Assembly: GCF_018691265.1 (NCBI RefSeq)
Contig: NW_024881316.1
Span: 5,294,819 to 5,358,818 of the forward strand
Reading direction: 5' to 3'
From: Tyto alba
Taxonomy: Eukaryota > Chordata > Aves > Strigiformes > Tytonidae
DNA length: 64,000 bases
The notes under the pieces were generated by a model that made no database searches, had not been told where the DNA came from, and saw only the letters and a program-made list of their open reading frames with translations. Positions 13,201 through 23,470 of the stretch are shown here, in pieces. Within the stretch, counting starts at the first letter, position 1; each line of letters opens with the position of its first letter. The position numbers were made by a program, and so were the translations under genes.

Positions 13201-16200
13201 TTAAGAAGCCACACATTTCTAGGAAATTATACTGGTTTGTACTTAAAAACTACAGCAACAAACCAAACAAGTAGCGACTGGGGAAACCAGGGAGACTAAA
13301 CGTTAGTCATCAGCTAACATAACTATTAAATAATTACCATTTTTTATTTTATATTTATTTTATATTATTTTCTTTAGTTAGTTGCTACATTTCATATAGC
13401 CAATTTGGAGACAGGGGAATGACTTGATTGTTACCTTGAGTATTTGTAGGAATTTCAGTAACCATTGAAGTATCAAGCCTCTGTGTGTTTTACACTTAGC
13501 GGAACGTGAAACGTGTGCGGGTTTCCAAGGCAGCAGATGAAACAAGCCAACTTTATCATTGTTCTGACTTTTTCACAATGTCACTGTCTTGGATTTCGCA
13601 TCCAGATAGAGATGCTGTGAATAAATTCTATGGGTGAAGAAGCAGAAAATAAGGAGGAAAAGAGGATTTGCCATGTGGATTCATTATAACAATGTGGAAC
13701 ACAGAGTCTCACACACACAGGCTCCTTACTCCCTACGGGATATCTATCTGTAGGCCTCTATCAATTTCTAGGAGATTTTCTATGTGAAAGGATCCTCCAG
13801 TTAATTTCAGTGTATAGCTTGTTTTAGATTTATCTTTCTCTTATGTCTTCTCTCTCCCTTTCCCCTTTTCAAACCTCTGTTAAAAGGGATGGGGGCAGGG
13901 GAATAGATTTTAAGAAAGAAAAAGAAAGACAGCAATGAAAACAATGTTATACATGTATCCTCTGAAGCATTTTATGAAACTATCACTGCTTCATGCTGAC
14001 TGAAAATACAACTTACTGTATTCTTCTTGCTGCTCAGGGAAAAGACAGGATATCTATGCACCCATTATTCTTCACATATATACAGCAGTCTCATCACTGA
14101 GGAATGTGGTATTTCAGGCTATGTCACAACAGCAGAAAGGAAAGGACAAGAATCAGGTAGTGGAGAATAGGAGGGAGATACCACCCTGTCTCATCAACAC
14201 ACTCAGAGACACGGACTGTACTGTATGTGTAGGCTTCAGTATATTTCAAAATGTGGAAGCAGGTAAAGAGCAACTTGCCCTGTAGGTTTAAAAGACGGAC
14301 TTCACTCCAATACATGTGGAGAACAATTCCCTCTTTAACTGACCAAAAACCATGTGAACCAACACATAAATCTACGGGACAGGAAGCTGCTCCTTTCAAA
14401 TGCGATTTCTAACATAATTTTATTTTCTATTCAGTAACAATAATCATACCTGGAAATCACCCTGGCAAGCCAAGTGACAAGACAGAAATAAAAATTATTA
14501 ATGTTGTCCTGTGAGGTACTATTTCTTGGGTCACTGGGAATGCTGTTACGGTGTTTCAGGGTGCTATGGCTCTTCCTTCAAAAAAGACAAGTTGAATGTT
14601 AAATCTAGATCTGTATTAGCTGGAAGGCACTTTATCCACAATTCATGAGAAATGAGACAACATTTGCGTAATACAGGGTAACACTAAATATTTTTTTTTT
14701 TAAGTGTCACTGATCTTATCACCCTGATCTGGAATAAAACCTGTTGAAATTGCACTGTAAACTGCTAAAATAAACTGTGTGGCCGGCCAGGACTGCAACT
14801 AACTTCTGTCTTTAAACTCAGTATTTCTCCAGAATCAGTGTAATTTAATTGAAATAGCTCTGCGTGTGTAAACAACTCCTTTGTTTAAAGAAGATTTCAC
14901 TGTTTAGTTTGCCTTAAGTAAATGCTGCCTTTTGTTTGTCTGTAAAACATTTGATTAAATATAAAGACTTACATAGACAGCTTCTGCTCATTACACTAGT
15001 GGCTGGAAACTAATCTAAAATGATGCAGGTATCTGCTGCCTAAGGAAGCATCAGACAATATCATTTGTCTTTAGAAGAAAAACCCATGGAGACATCTTAA
15101 GCCTAGCCCTAAAATCAAACTACAACTCTCCTAATACCAAGAAGATGGTCTTTAAAGAAGTGTTGAAACCCTTCAATATACCAGACTCCTTTCTTGCTTT
15201 CTTAAAAAAAAATTTCTAGTATTTTAATCAAACTCCAAATTTCCTACATGGCAAACCACTTTGAAATACATGACCTTCTACTGAACTACAGTGTTGTAAT
15301 ATGAGGACCCACGCTTTATTGTGATCATAATGGTATTAAACAACAGAATAAGCAAGGCAACTAACATATTATAGCATAATTTTCTTCACTAGCTGAAATG
15401 CTTCTGTAAATCGTAATCATTGTTTTAGTGCACTCTAGACAGAGTGAGAAGTATACTATATATTCAAATAACTGCATTTACTGTAAAAAAAGATTTGCAT
15501 TGAAACCAAAATGTTTGATCCTTTCTTCTTTGGAAGAACCCTTAAATTCTTTTTCAGACTAACCAAACAGAATTGACGTCCAGTCAGGAAAAAAGCAAGC
15601 ATCGACATTTTTTCATGGCAATAGGGCCACTCACAATGCACAGCCCATAATGAATTTTGCCTATTTAGATCTTTTTGTTAGTGATACTTACGGTATACTT
15701 TTTACTTGTATTGTCAAAAACATAATAAGTAGAAATGGAAGAGAAACTCGCGAGACATGGAAGGCGGGATGGTCGTTAACACTTTAAAGCACGACGTGTA
15801 GCTGGATGGGGGGTTTTTTTGTTTGCTTGGGGTTTTATGTACTTTGGGAAAGCTTTTCAGTCAGGATAGAGATGCCAAAGGAGAGACAGCCAAGCATCCC
15901 TCATTCTCAAGACAGTCAACTGCTCACGATGCAAAGGGTGAATTCCATGTTATTTCTGACTGCTCTTACTCACACTAGATAAACTCGTAGCTATTTTGCA
16001 ATCTTTCTTTGAGATTTCAAGTCAGGTGTCAGTGTTGAACAACACCCCTCAAAAATGCTCATTAAGCTCAATTTTAGTGGTTTTATCTAGTCCAATTCAA
16101 GAGATTTTATTAAGGTCTTAGGTTAAAATAGGAATAATAACTGCTACTGGTAAGTGACGTTAGTACTATTTTTTGAGCAAATGCAAATACGTTGGTTTTA

Positions 16201-16669
16201 AGTAGTTCAAGGATTTTTCTATAGTTGTGCGTTTCTGGCAAAGCTCTCGTGTCAAAATACAAACCAACACTGCAGTTAATTGTAACTTCTTCCTTTACAG
16301 TAAACATTGAGATTTATTCCTTTCATTCTGAGTTGGATTATGTAAAAGAGAGGTTATTTGTATGGAAAAGATCCCACCTTCTGCTCACACCCCCAAAAAC
16401 AGGGTGTAAATTACCTTTTCAAGGGCGATGGTTGATGATGATGATGATGATGCAGGATTTAATCCGTCTTTTTTCAAGGTCAATTCAAAAGGTGCTTGCT
16501 GTCATCAGTAGAGGCTGAAGTAAATTCCTGTGTTTAAGGCCTAGAAATTCCTGTACGTTAAATATTATATAAATGCTCTTACTTGTATGAACCAGGTACA
16601 CAATTATAGTTTCATTCTCTTTGTGTATATCTATCTATATCTATGTCTATCTCTCTCTCCTTTGATTAG

Positions 16670-16821
16670 GCAATGCTGGATGTTGCAGCACATCATGGCT
16701 GGCTGGTGGCTGCTCTGAATATAACCAACCTGGTGCAGATGGTGGTTCAGGGAAGATGGATACATGACTCTTCCCTGCTTACTTTGCCCAATATAGAGCT
16801 ACAACACCTTTACCTTTTTCG
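16670..16821 (+). CDS. ASCC3: ASCC3 coding exon (fifth from last), Sec63 unit 2
   Basis: This is a 152-nt exon in frame with the previous one. It encodes AMLDVAAHHGWLVAALNI through NIELQHLYLF plus two bases (CG) of a split Arg codon. The acceptor is TTTGATTAG and the donor is GTACGT. The segment continues the helical part of the second Sec63 unit: the MLDVAA helix, the NLVQMVVQGRW helix and the DSSLLTLPNIE loop are all typical of the family. In this family these helices form the ratchet that grips the translocating strand. That role is inferred from family structures, not from this sequence. Confidence 0.95.
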
Positions 16822-17332
16822 GTACGTAATTCTTCTGAGCATTTGCAGGTTTGCAATTTCATTCCCCTTCTGACTGCTGATTGTGTTTGAATGTCATTGC
16901 TGTGCCCAAGAATGTTCATTAATGCCTCAGAAGCAGAACTCATTCTTCCACAGTGATGTTTTCCCAAACGGAGTTTCTGTTTCTGTTTTCAGTATTCATT
17001 GATTAATTAACTGACATGGGTTATTTTGAGAACCACGATTCCAGACAAATTAACAAGAGATCACTGCAAGTGTTCCAAGTCCTAACGAATTTAACTCTGT
17101 ATATTAATGATCTCTTTATTTAAATCCATTATCAAAATACATTAGTATCCATCTTAATATCATAGATGGTGCTAAGCTCTATAGACGCCTAGATGATGCA
17201 GTAATGAATGCTACCCAAAAATAAATGACAAGCATTTAGTAAGAGAAACCAGTACCCAGTTTTACCACCAAAACAACTGAAAACAAATGTTTGCTTTCCC
17301 TCCCTGTGCATCTGTTTTGCTGTCTGTATCAG
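16822..17332 (+). other. ASCC3: ASCC3 intron, 511 bp
   Basis: A short intron runs from the GTACGT donor to the CTGTATCAG acceptor. It is AT-rich and contains nothing recognised beyond the splice signals. Confidence 0.9.
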
Positions 17333-17483
17333 GAAGTGGAGCCAAGGCAAAAAGAAGAGTGTGCGTGGAGGTTACCAAGGACCTATCGAGTGTCTTCCCG
17401 AACTAATGGCTGCCTGTGAAGGAAAAGAGAGTGTTTTTGCTTCCATTGTGGACAGTGAATTGCAAACAGCACACATTTCACAG
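17333..17483 (+). CDS. ASCC3: ASCC3 coding exon (fourth from last), helix-loop-helix region
   Basis: This is a 151-nt exon. Its first base completes the Arg codon left open by the previous exon. It then encodes KWSQGKKKSVRGGYQG, IECLPELMAACEGKES and VDSELQTAHISQ, ending in phase 0 before GTAATA. The part rich in Lys, Arg and Gly near the start (KKKSVRGG) is a basic linker. The ECLPEL part is the small helix-loop-helix that precedes the Ig-like domain in Brr2-type proteins. The open frame runs on past the donor into the intron to 17780, but that extension resembles no ASCC3 sequence. Confidence 0.93.
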
Positions 17484-18454
17484 GTAATACTTTCTATCCA
17501 TGGTCATTACCATTGTGATTGGAAAGGAAGAGTAGTTGGGAAAAGAAATGCTCTCTTCACTTCCCTCCAGCAAATATCATGTAATGTTCTGTATAAAGTG
17601 CAACACATTCACTGCTCTAATTTCAAGGTACTGCTGGCTTTACAAAGGTTCTTCTCTGCTCATTTTCTTAATATTATTTTCACTTATTCCTGGCTAACCA
17701 ATAACAGAGTCTGGTTTATGGCTGATATTACCACACCTCTTTGCTCTAAAGATGCTTCTCTGGGTCATCCAATCTGCTGAGTGTTATCCACCTTTTCATA
17801 GACAGCTATGCACTAGGAATACATGCATTGCAAATGTCATCGTAGTTGGATTCTGAAGTGGTCTGTCAAACACCATTTTTTTTCTGAGAAAACCCTTAGT
17901 AAAAGATCCAGCACTCATTTTCTATTTGAAACAGAAAAAGCAGATGAAAATTTCACACTTCACAGGGGGAAGAAGGAAATACTATTCCAAAATGTTGAGG
18001 CTGCTAGAGTCTTATTTTCAGTTTGATTTTTCAAGCCGTTCCCAGCAAAGGACAGCTATATTCCATAGTATTCATCACATGCTAAGCCTACTGATTTAAA
18101 ATAAAAGTACAAAAGATGAAAATTTGAAAAGCTATACTTCGGATGTTTTTTATTTGAATATTTAAAAGGACAGCAATATGTCCTGTGTTTGACTGTTCAG
18201 CTTCAGTTAAACCTTTTACTGGTATGCAAACAAGAAGAAAAGTACTTAGGTGTCTGCAACAGACATCTGCATTTGTAACTAAATTAACATCAAAATTTTG
18301 AATTAAGAAAATGTATTGACATCAAAACAAGGCTTCCTTTAACAACAGATTTCTAACATAATACACATTGATTTCAGTCCAACTTTTAGATGTGATAAAA
18401 AATTAGAACATTGTTATAATTAGTTCAGGGAGAACTCAGAAGTAAACTTACTTA

Positions 18455-18850
18455 ATTTATTTGCATAAATTGCCATTCTGTTATCTTTAAAAGCAAATGC
18501 AAATTGGCTCTGTCTGATATGATGATGGTTATTTGGCTCAAAAGTGCTTCAATTTGCGTAGCAATCTGGTGTCGTCTCTGCAGTGAGGCGATCCCAGGTA
18601 ACATACAAATCCTGAATTATTCCAGAAATTAGTATGTTTAAAGCATCAATTTAAGTGCTAATTGCAGTAGTAATGAGAAAAAGCAGTACTACTGTGAGAT
18701 TTGCATCTACTGCCCCATCAGTATGCCTGGAACGGCTGCTGACTGGCAGAGGATTTGGCTGCTAATTAAATAATTGTATGCATGGCAGTGTTCTCGTCTG
18801 ATTCAATAGATGAAGATTAATCCTCAGATAAATATGTTTGGCTGGTATTG
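18455..18850. promoter_or_regulatory. Candidate enhancer: three POU octamers plus homeodomain cores
   Basis: Three exact octamer motifs lie within 250 bp: ATTTGCAT at 18459-18466, ATGCAAAT at 18497-18504 and ATTTGCAT at 18699-18706. TAATTAAATAATTG-like homeodomain cores follow near 18762-18776 and GATTAATCC near 18814. The base composition is balanced, with no low-complexity sequence, and it differs from the surrounding intron. Developmental enhancers with POU sites often lie in introns of neighbours of genes such as SIM1. Enhancer function here is inference only. Confidence 0.35.
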
Positions 18851-21359
18851 AAATGTCTTAGCAGTTTCTTCAAAAATAGCCTGTGTGTATGTTCACGCTG
18901 TGAATGACTCTATGCCTCTATATATCTATGTTTGTAAATACAGATGCATATAAGAGGGAAAAACATAATGTTTTACCATCATATAAGGAGGAAGTTTAAT
19001 TTCCATGAGTTGGGAATGGCTGTATTGGATATAGCAAAGCCATGTCTGTATTATCCAGGTCACTGCAAATGTGAAACCTTTATACCAACATTTTATATTC
19101 TTTACGGCATTTTTTTCTGAAACAAAAAAAGCAAACAAAAAAAAAACTATTGTAATGCCTTGCACAGAATTAAAATTCATATTGAGACTGCCTCTTGAAT
19201 GTCTTCATATGTAAAGTCTTTCAATGCACACTTAGACAGGGGCCAGCCAAGAGTAAAATTCTTCAATAAAAAATGCATCTTTATGATAAATTTTCTATAA
19301 AGAAAGAATATAAGATTACAGAATTTAAGCCTAGCGTTCTGGCAAAAGACCCAAACAAAGTCAGATGAAGTGGTAAGTACACCACTAAATTGCCAAAAGG
19401 ATTATTTTCCTAACAAACCTTTTACTTCTCCCTCACAGTATATTGAACCTGTATCTTAAACCTGTTACTAGCATGAAACTGGTAAAAACAGCTTAAGCTT
19501 TACATAAATTTGAGGCAGACAGGAAAAGGAAGAAATTTCACATTCGGAAAGAAGAAAATGTCTTTTAAGCAGATTGGTAATTAATTTTTAAATAGCAGCT
19601 CTTGAAGCTGCTCATGGATTTGGAATATTAGGCTAAGTCCTGGGGAGACAGATTATTGGCAAAAATGCTAATGATGTTGTCAAAGGTTCATGAAGAATTT
19701 CTCATGTGATTATGATTTGCATCTATGGGTTTGGTAGGTGTATATATATATCGTATATATAGTATATATGTACATGCACTCGTCGGGCATGTTGATATAG
19801 TTAAAAGGAGATAATATGTGCTTGTGTCATCCTATACAGAAAAAAAAAAAAAACAAAAAAACAAAAAAAACCCAGGAAAATTGTCAAGAAATACTGAAGT
19901 GATATGGGACCTTGAGTTTAATTTTCCAAAAATTAGTTATAATCCTAAACTTAATTGAAAGTCAGCAGGGCTTTAAAAGCTGACAGCCTAAATTCAAAAA
20001 CTATTCAGACTGTAACTCTGATCTTTGGCCTAAGCTCTATGTTTGTTTCAGTGATTCATTCTGAATCATATTTCTTTAACAAACCTGTCTCAGTTTCTAA
20101 GTCACTTAGGCCTTAGGTACCTTTTAAAATACTATGGTGATATTTATATTAATGAAAGAGAAAAAGGAAACCTCAAGATTGAAAAAAGTATCCCTGTTGT
20201 AGCATTAGCTGCTTTTACTCTCGAAGTATGTGTGTTCCTGTAATCTTCTTTTTCATTTTCAGCTGCTACTACTTGACTTTTTTTCCTCAGTAAGAAGAGC
20301 ATCTCTTAATTTTCTCCATGTTGCATGGATGATAAAAAAGCAGCCTGCTGTCCATACTGTATCGGTGATCAAGCAGTGACTTGTAATAACTCTGCCTTTA
20401 ATTTTCAAATACACAAGGCCCGAAGAATGACATAGTGTAACTACTTTCTTACCTAATCAGAAAGTTACTCAGTTACTGTGGTTTGTTTGCACTGTAAAAG
20501 CTACATGAGGACATGACAGCCTTTGACGAACAGAATTGTTGTACACTATAAATCAGACCAAATCGTACTCTTCAACAGAGCAACAGGTGATGCCACTACA
20601 GGACTTAATACGTTAAGATCTCTGCTGAAATTAAACTTTGTTCTAACATAATTGTCAGAGGTCTTGTCCTCTGAGACGGTCGCACGTAAATTTTTGCAGG
20701 TAAATAGTCTCTAAAGTGCAGCCAAAGGGGTGATGGCTGGGTGGGGGCCTCTCAGGGTGCCTCTGCTGAACACAGCTTTGGCACGCGGGGAGTCGCGCCC
20801 AGTGGGGCTGCACAGCTCCTGCACTGAGCTTCCTCTTCAAAACCTCTGCAACAAGCACAAAACCATTTGCCGCTTAGGGTGTTACTACTCAGGTTGTCTC
20901 ATCCCGTGTGATCTGCTGGGAGGTGATTCTAGTAGTGTCTTGTGTGCTAAATGCGGTAAAATCCTGGCAATAACTAATTAAAGAATGTCTGTGGTGGTTT
21001 TTCTCCTTCCTCAAGGTGCTGCCTTATCCCCCCCCTCCCTCCCTTTTCCGAGTCGGGACAAAGAGGGATGGCTGTCTTTTTCCCTTAACGTTCTAGCTGT
21101 TTATTTTCTGTTACAGTTTTCCTGTCCCTTCGTAGCTGAGGCGCTATTAAGAACAGGAGCGCAGTTCATCGGTGTCCCCTGCTTTTATGCTGCAGTTCCC
21201 GAGCGCTCACGGCTGGCCCTCCCCACCTTCTCAACAGAACAGCCACAGCTGCTCCTGCAGCCCACAGAAGAGGGAAGAGAGGGAGAGAGATTAGTTTTTA
21301 GCCTAAATCAGTGTTCTCATTCAGTTCAGCCAGGCTCTGGTAATGCAGCCGTTTTAATC

Positions 21360-21910
21360 CGGCCTAAGCCCGCGCCGCAGCCCAAATGGGCAGTCCTGCC
21401 CTCCCGGTGCCATTTTCACCTCTCCTGACCCAGCTCACCGCACAGCTGCACAAACCCCGCGGCTGGTTCGGGCCGGGAGGTGGGAACGAGCGTCTGGGGA
21501 CAAGGGGAGGAGGGATCATATCAGCCCTCTCGCTGGCAGCCAGGGCGGCCTGCAGCCAAGCGGCTGCGTGAACGCTTGTGCCGGCAGCGGAGGAGGCTCG
21601 GAGCACCTCTTTCAGGGCCACCGAAGGTTTATGCTCATTCAGAGGACTCCCGGGCTTAGAGGGTGTGCTCCCGCAGTCAGCTTTAAGCCGATCTACGGTC
21701 GGGCTGCCACCAGAAGGAGCGGCGGGCCGACCCGTCTAACCGCGCGATCGCGACACGGGTGGGGGGGATCTCGGCGAGAGGGACGGCGCCACCTCTTCCT
21801 ACGCCGGCCCCGTCTTAGCTCTGCTGGCCCCGGCTGCCCTGTCCCCAATGAGCTACCGACACGCACCGTCCCTGGCAGTGTGGATCGCGGCGAGGGTGCC
21901 TCCCGAAAGC
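21360..21910. promoter_or_regulatory. Orphan CpG island inside an ASCC3 intron
   Basis: By eye there are about 50 CpG dinucleotides in about 540 bp of roughly 60% GC sequence, close to the number expected without CpG depletion. The flanking intron is AT-rich and CpG-poor. The densest part (21720-21760) includes CCGCGCGATCGCGACACGGG. No exon of ASCC3 is here. Open frames across it on both strands are rich in Arg, Ala, Gly and Pro and look like composition effects. It could be an alternative or antisense promoter, or a Polycomb-bound island. Confidence 0.6.
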
Positions 21911-23263
21911 AAACTGAGCTCTAATTAGGGCTCTAGACCTTCTAGCGCAGCTAAAGTAAACAGAGACACATCGAGCACGGCCTAAGTCAGAAATAGATTT
22001 TGTTGAAATACAAGATGGTCAAGCCGCTACGTGAAAAGCAAAGCATACTTTAATGGTCTTTTTCTCCAGATAAAACATTTCTGTTCCATGCCAGTATTGC
22101 CCGTGCAACTCTGCCTACCCTCTTCATTCCCACAAGGTCCCATTTTGATATTTGCTGGCTCTTTACCAAGATCAATATTCTTCTTTCCTTCTGCTCCTTC
22201 CCACCCTCTAGTTTTTCACATGTGGTGTTTGAAAACATGGGTGAAGTGCAGATTCCTGTTTTGTTTGGAGGGCAGAGGGGAGGGAGGGCAGGGCAGAGGG
22301 TGGGTCTTGGGTTGTTTTTTTTGGGGGGGGGATTCTGGTGCCAGCCTCCTCTCTTTTTCAGCCATAGCGAGGCCACAAATCACAGCCTCCATTCCACAGC
22401 CTAGTTTTCTGTTTCTTCTTCCTAACAAATTCAATTGAGTGACCATGCTGATACTCTTTTTAGTAAGTGAAAGCCTGCATTACTCCCCTCCATTTTTGTC
22501 ACAGCTTCTCAGATCTGCTTTTCTTTGTCTGATAGAGACCAAAATGAGAGATAGAGGGCTGCATTTTCAGGATGCCTCTTTGAGGTTGAAGGGAGTGTCA
22601 TGTTCAGCTACACAAATTGTATGCCTCTAATAACAGTTCTCAGTACAAGGATGAGAGAAAGCTGAGGGCCTGTTGCAGTTCATGAGACACCAGAGACTTA
22701 AGATTCCTCAGGAGGACTGTAAGAAAGAAGGTTCATGAGGATCGATGCAAGAAAATCTTAAAAAAAAAAAAAAAAAACTAGGGATAACTTCGGATATGCA
22801 GTTGAACTTTTGGTTAATTATCTGAACTGATCCTCTGAACTCTCTGAGGTTTGCCCATTGCTAATTAGCACTGCAGTGACTTATTCTTTATGGATTATGC
22901 TAAGGAAGTTTAATTTAAAACTTAATTATACTAGTTTTTAAGTGGCTTATGGGGAAAAAATACTTTAATCGGGAGCGGTAAGGAATTTTTCCCGTGTTCA
23001 GACATCAGTAATCTCAGTGAGGCATGTGTAACATGCTTGAGGAGTTTCACATTTGTTTTATTTGCTTAGAAGAAAGTAAGAGGTTAATGAAAAGTATTTT
23101 ATGCTTATGATTGAGAGTCATACAATTATATGATATTCTAATGCATAATAAAGTATTCTTAATATTGAATAAATATGTAGACTGCACATTGAATTGTTAT
23201 TGTTACAGTGACAATGATTGTATAGCTTGTCTTGTAATCCACAGGGATCTGTTTTTTCTACAG

Positions 23264-23470
23264 GCTTGGAATTTCTTGTGTCGCTTGCCAATCCTAAACG
23301 TCAGCCTGAGCATTAAGGGCTGTTGGGATGACCCAGTTCAGCCACAGAACGAAGTGCCTGTTCCTTCTTTGACAACAGACATGCGAGGTGACAAAAAATG
23401 GATCAGATTACATGCTGATCAAGAGTATGTGCTCCAAGTAAATCTGCAGAGAGCCCAGATGGGGTATCAG
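23264..23470 (+). CDS. ASCC3: ASCC3 coding exon (third from last), start of Ig-like domain
   Basis: This is a 207-nt exon of 69 codons, phase 0 at both ends. It encodes AWNFLCRLPILNVSLSIKG through WIRLHADQEYVLQVNLQR to AQMGYQ. It begins after CTACAG and ends before GTAGAT. The segment opens the C-terminal Ig-like (C2-like) beta-sandwich of the second Sec63 unit: the LNVSLSIKG strand, an acidic and proline-rich loop (WDDPVQPQNEVPVPSL), then the WIRLHADQEYVLQV strands that are a strong ASCC3 signature. The in-frame ATG at 23111 lies upstream in the intron and is not a start site. Confidence 0.95.

Larger units (their letters stand above)
4188..16669 (+). other. ASCC3: ASCC3 intron, 12,482 bp
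   Basis: The intron is bounded by GTATAG at 4188 and a pyrimidine-rich TTTGATTAG acceptor ending at 16669. It is mostly AT-rich unique-looking sequence. It holds a MIR-like relic near 7.2 kb, a 24-bp tandem duplication at 10184-10231, a GGGGGA-rich patch at 10278-10325, an ATG trinucleotide run near 16433-16452 and a TATC/TCTC tract just before the next exon (16627-16660). The 9240-9420 segment is dense in ATTA-type homeodomain cores and might be regulatory. The longest open frame, 10873-11247 on the minus strand (124 codons), has no recognisable domain and is taken as chance. Confidence 0.85.
17484..23263 (+). other. ASCC3: ASCC3 intron, 5,780 bp
   Basis: The intron is bounded by GTAATA and TTTTTCTACAG. 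Most is AT-rich. It includes an octamer-rich block (18455-18850), a TATATA-rich microsatellite (19738-19772), an A-rich run (19842-19872) and a CpG island (21360-21910). The sequence around 20700-21300 is GC-intermediate and unassigned. A G-rich purine tract lies at 22262-22335 and an A tract of about 18 bases near 22760-22777. Confidence 0.85.

Noticed and set aside
17484..17780. Extension of the ASCC3 frame past the 17483 donor
   Set aside because: A good GTAATA donor follows the conserved ISQ and the next exon continues the known protein; the extension resembles nothing in the family.
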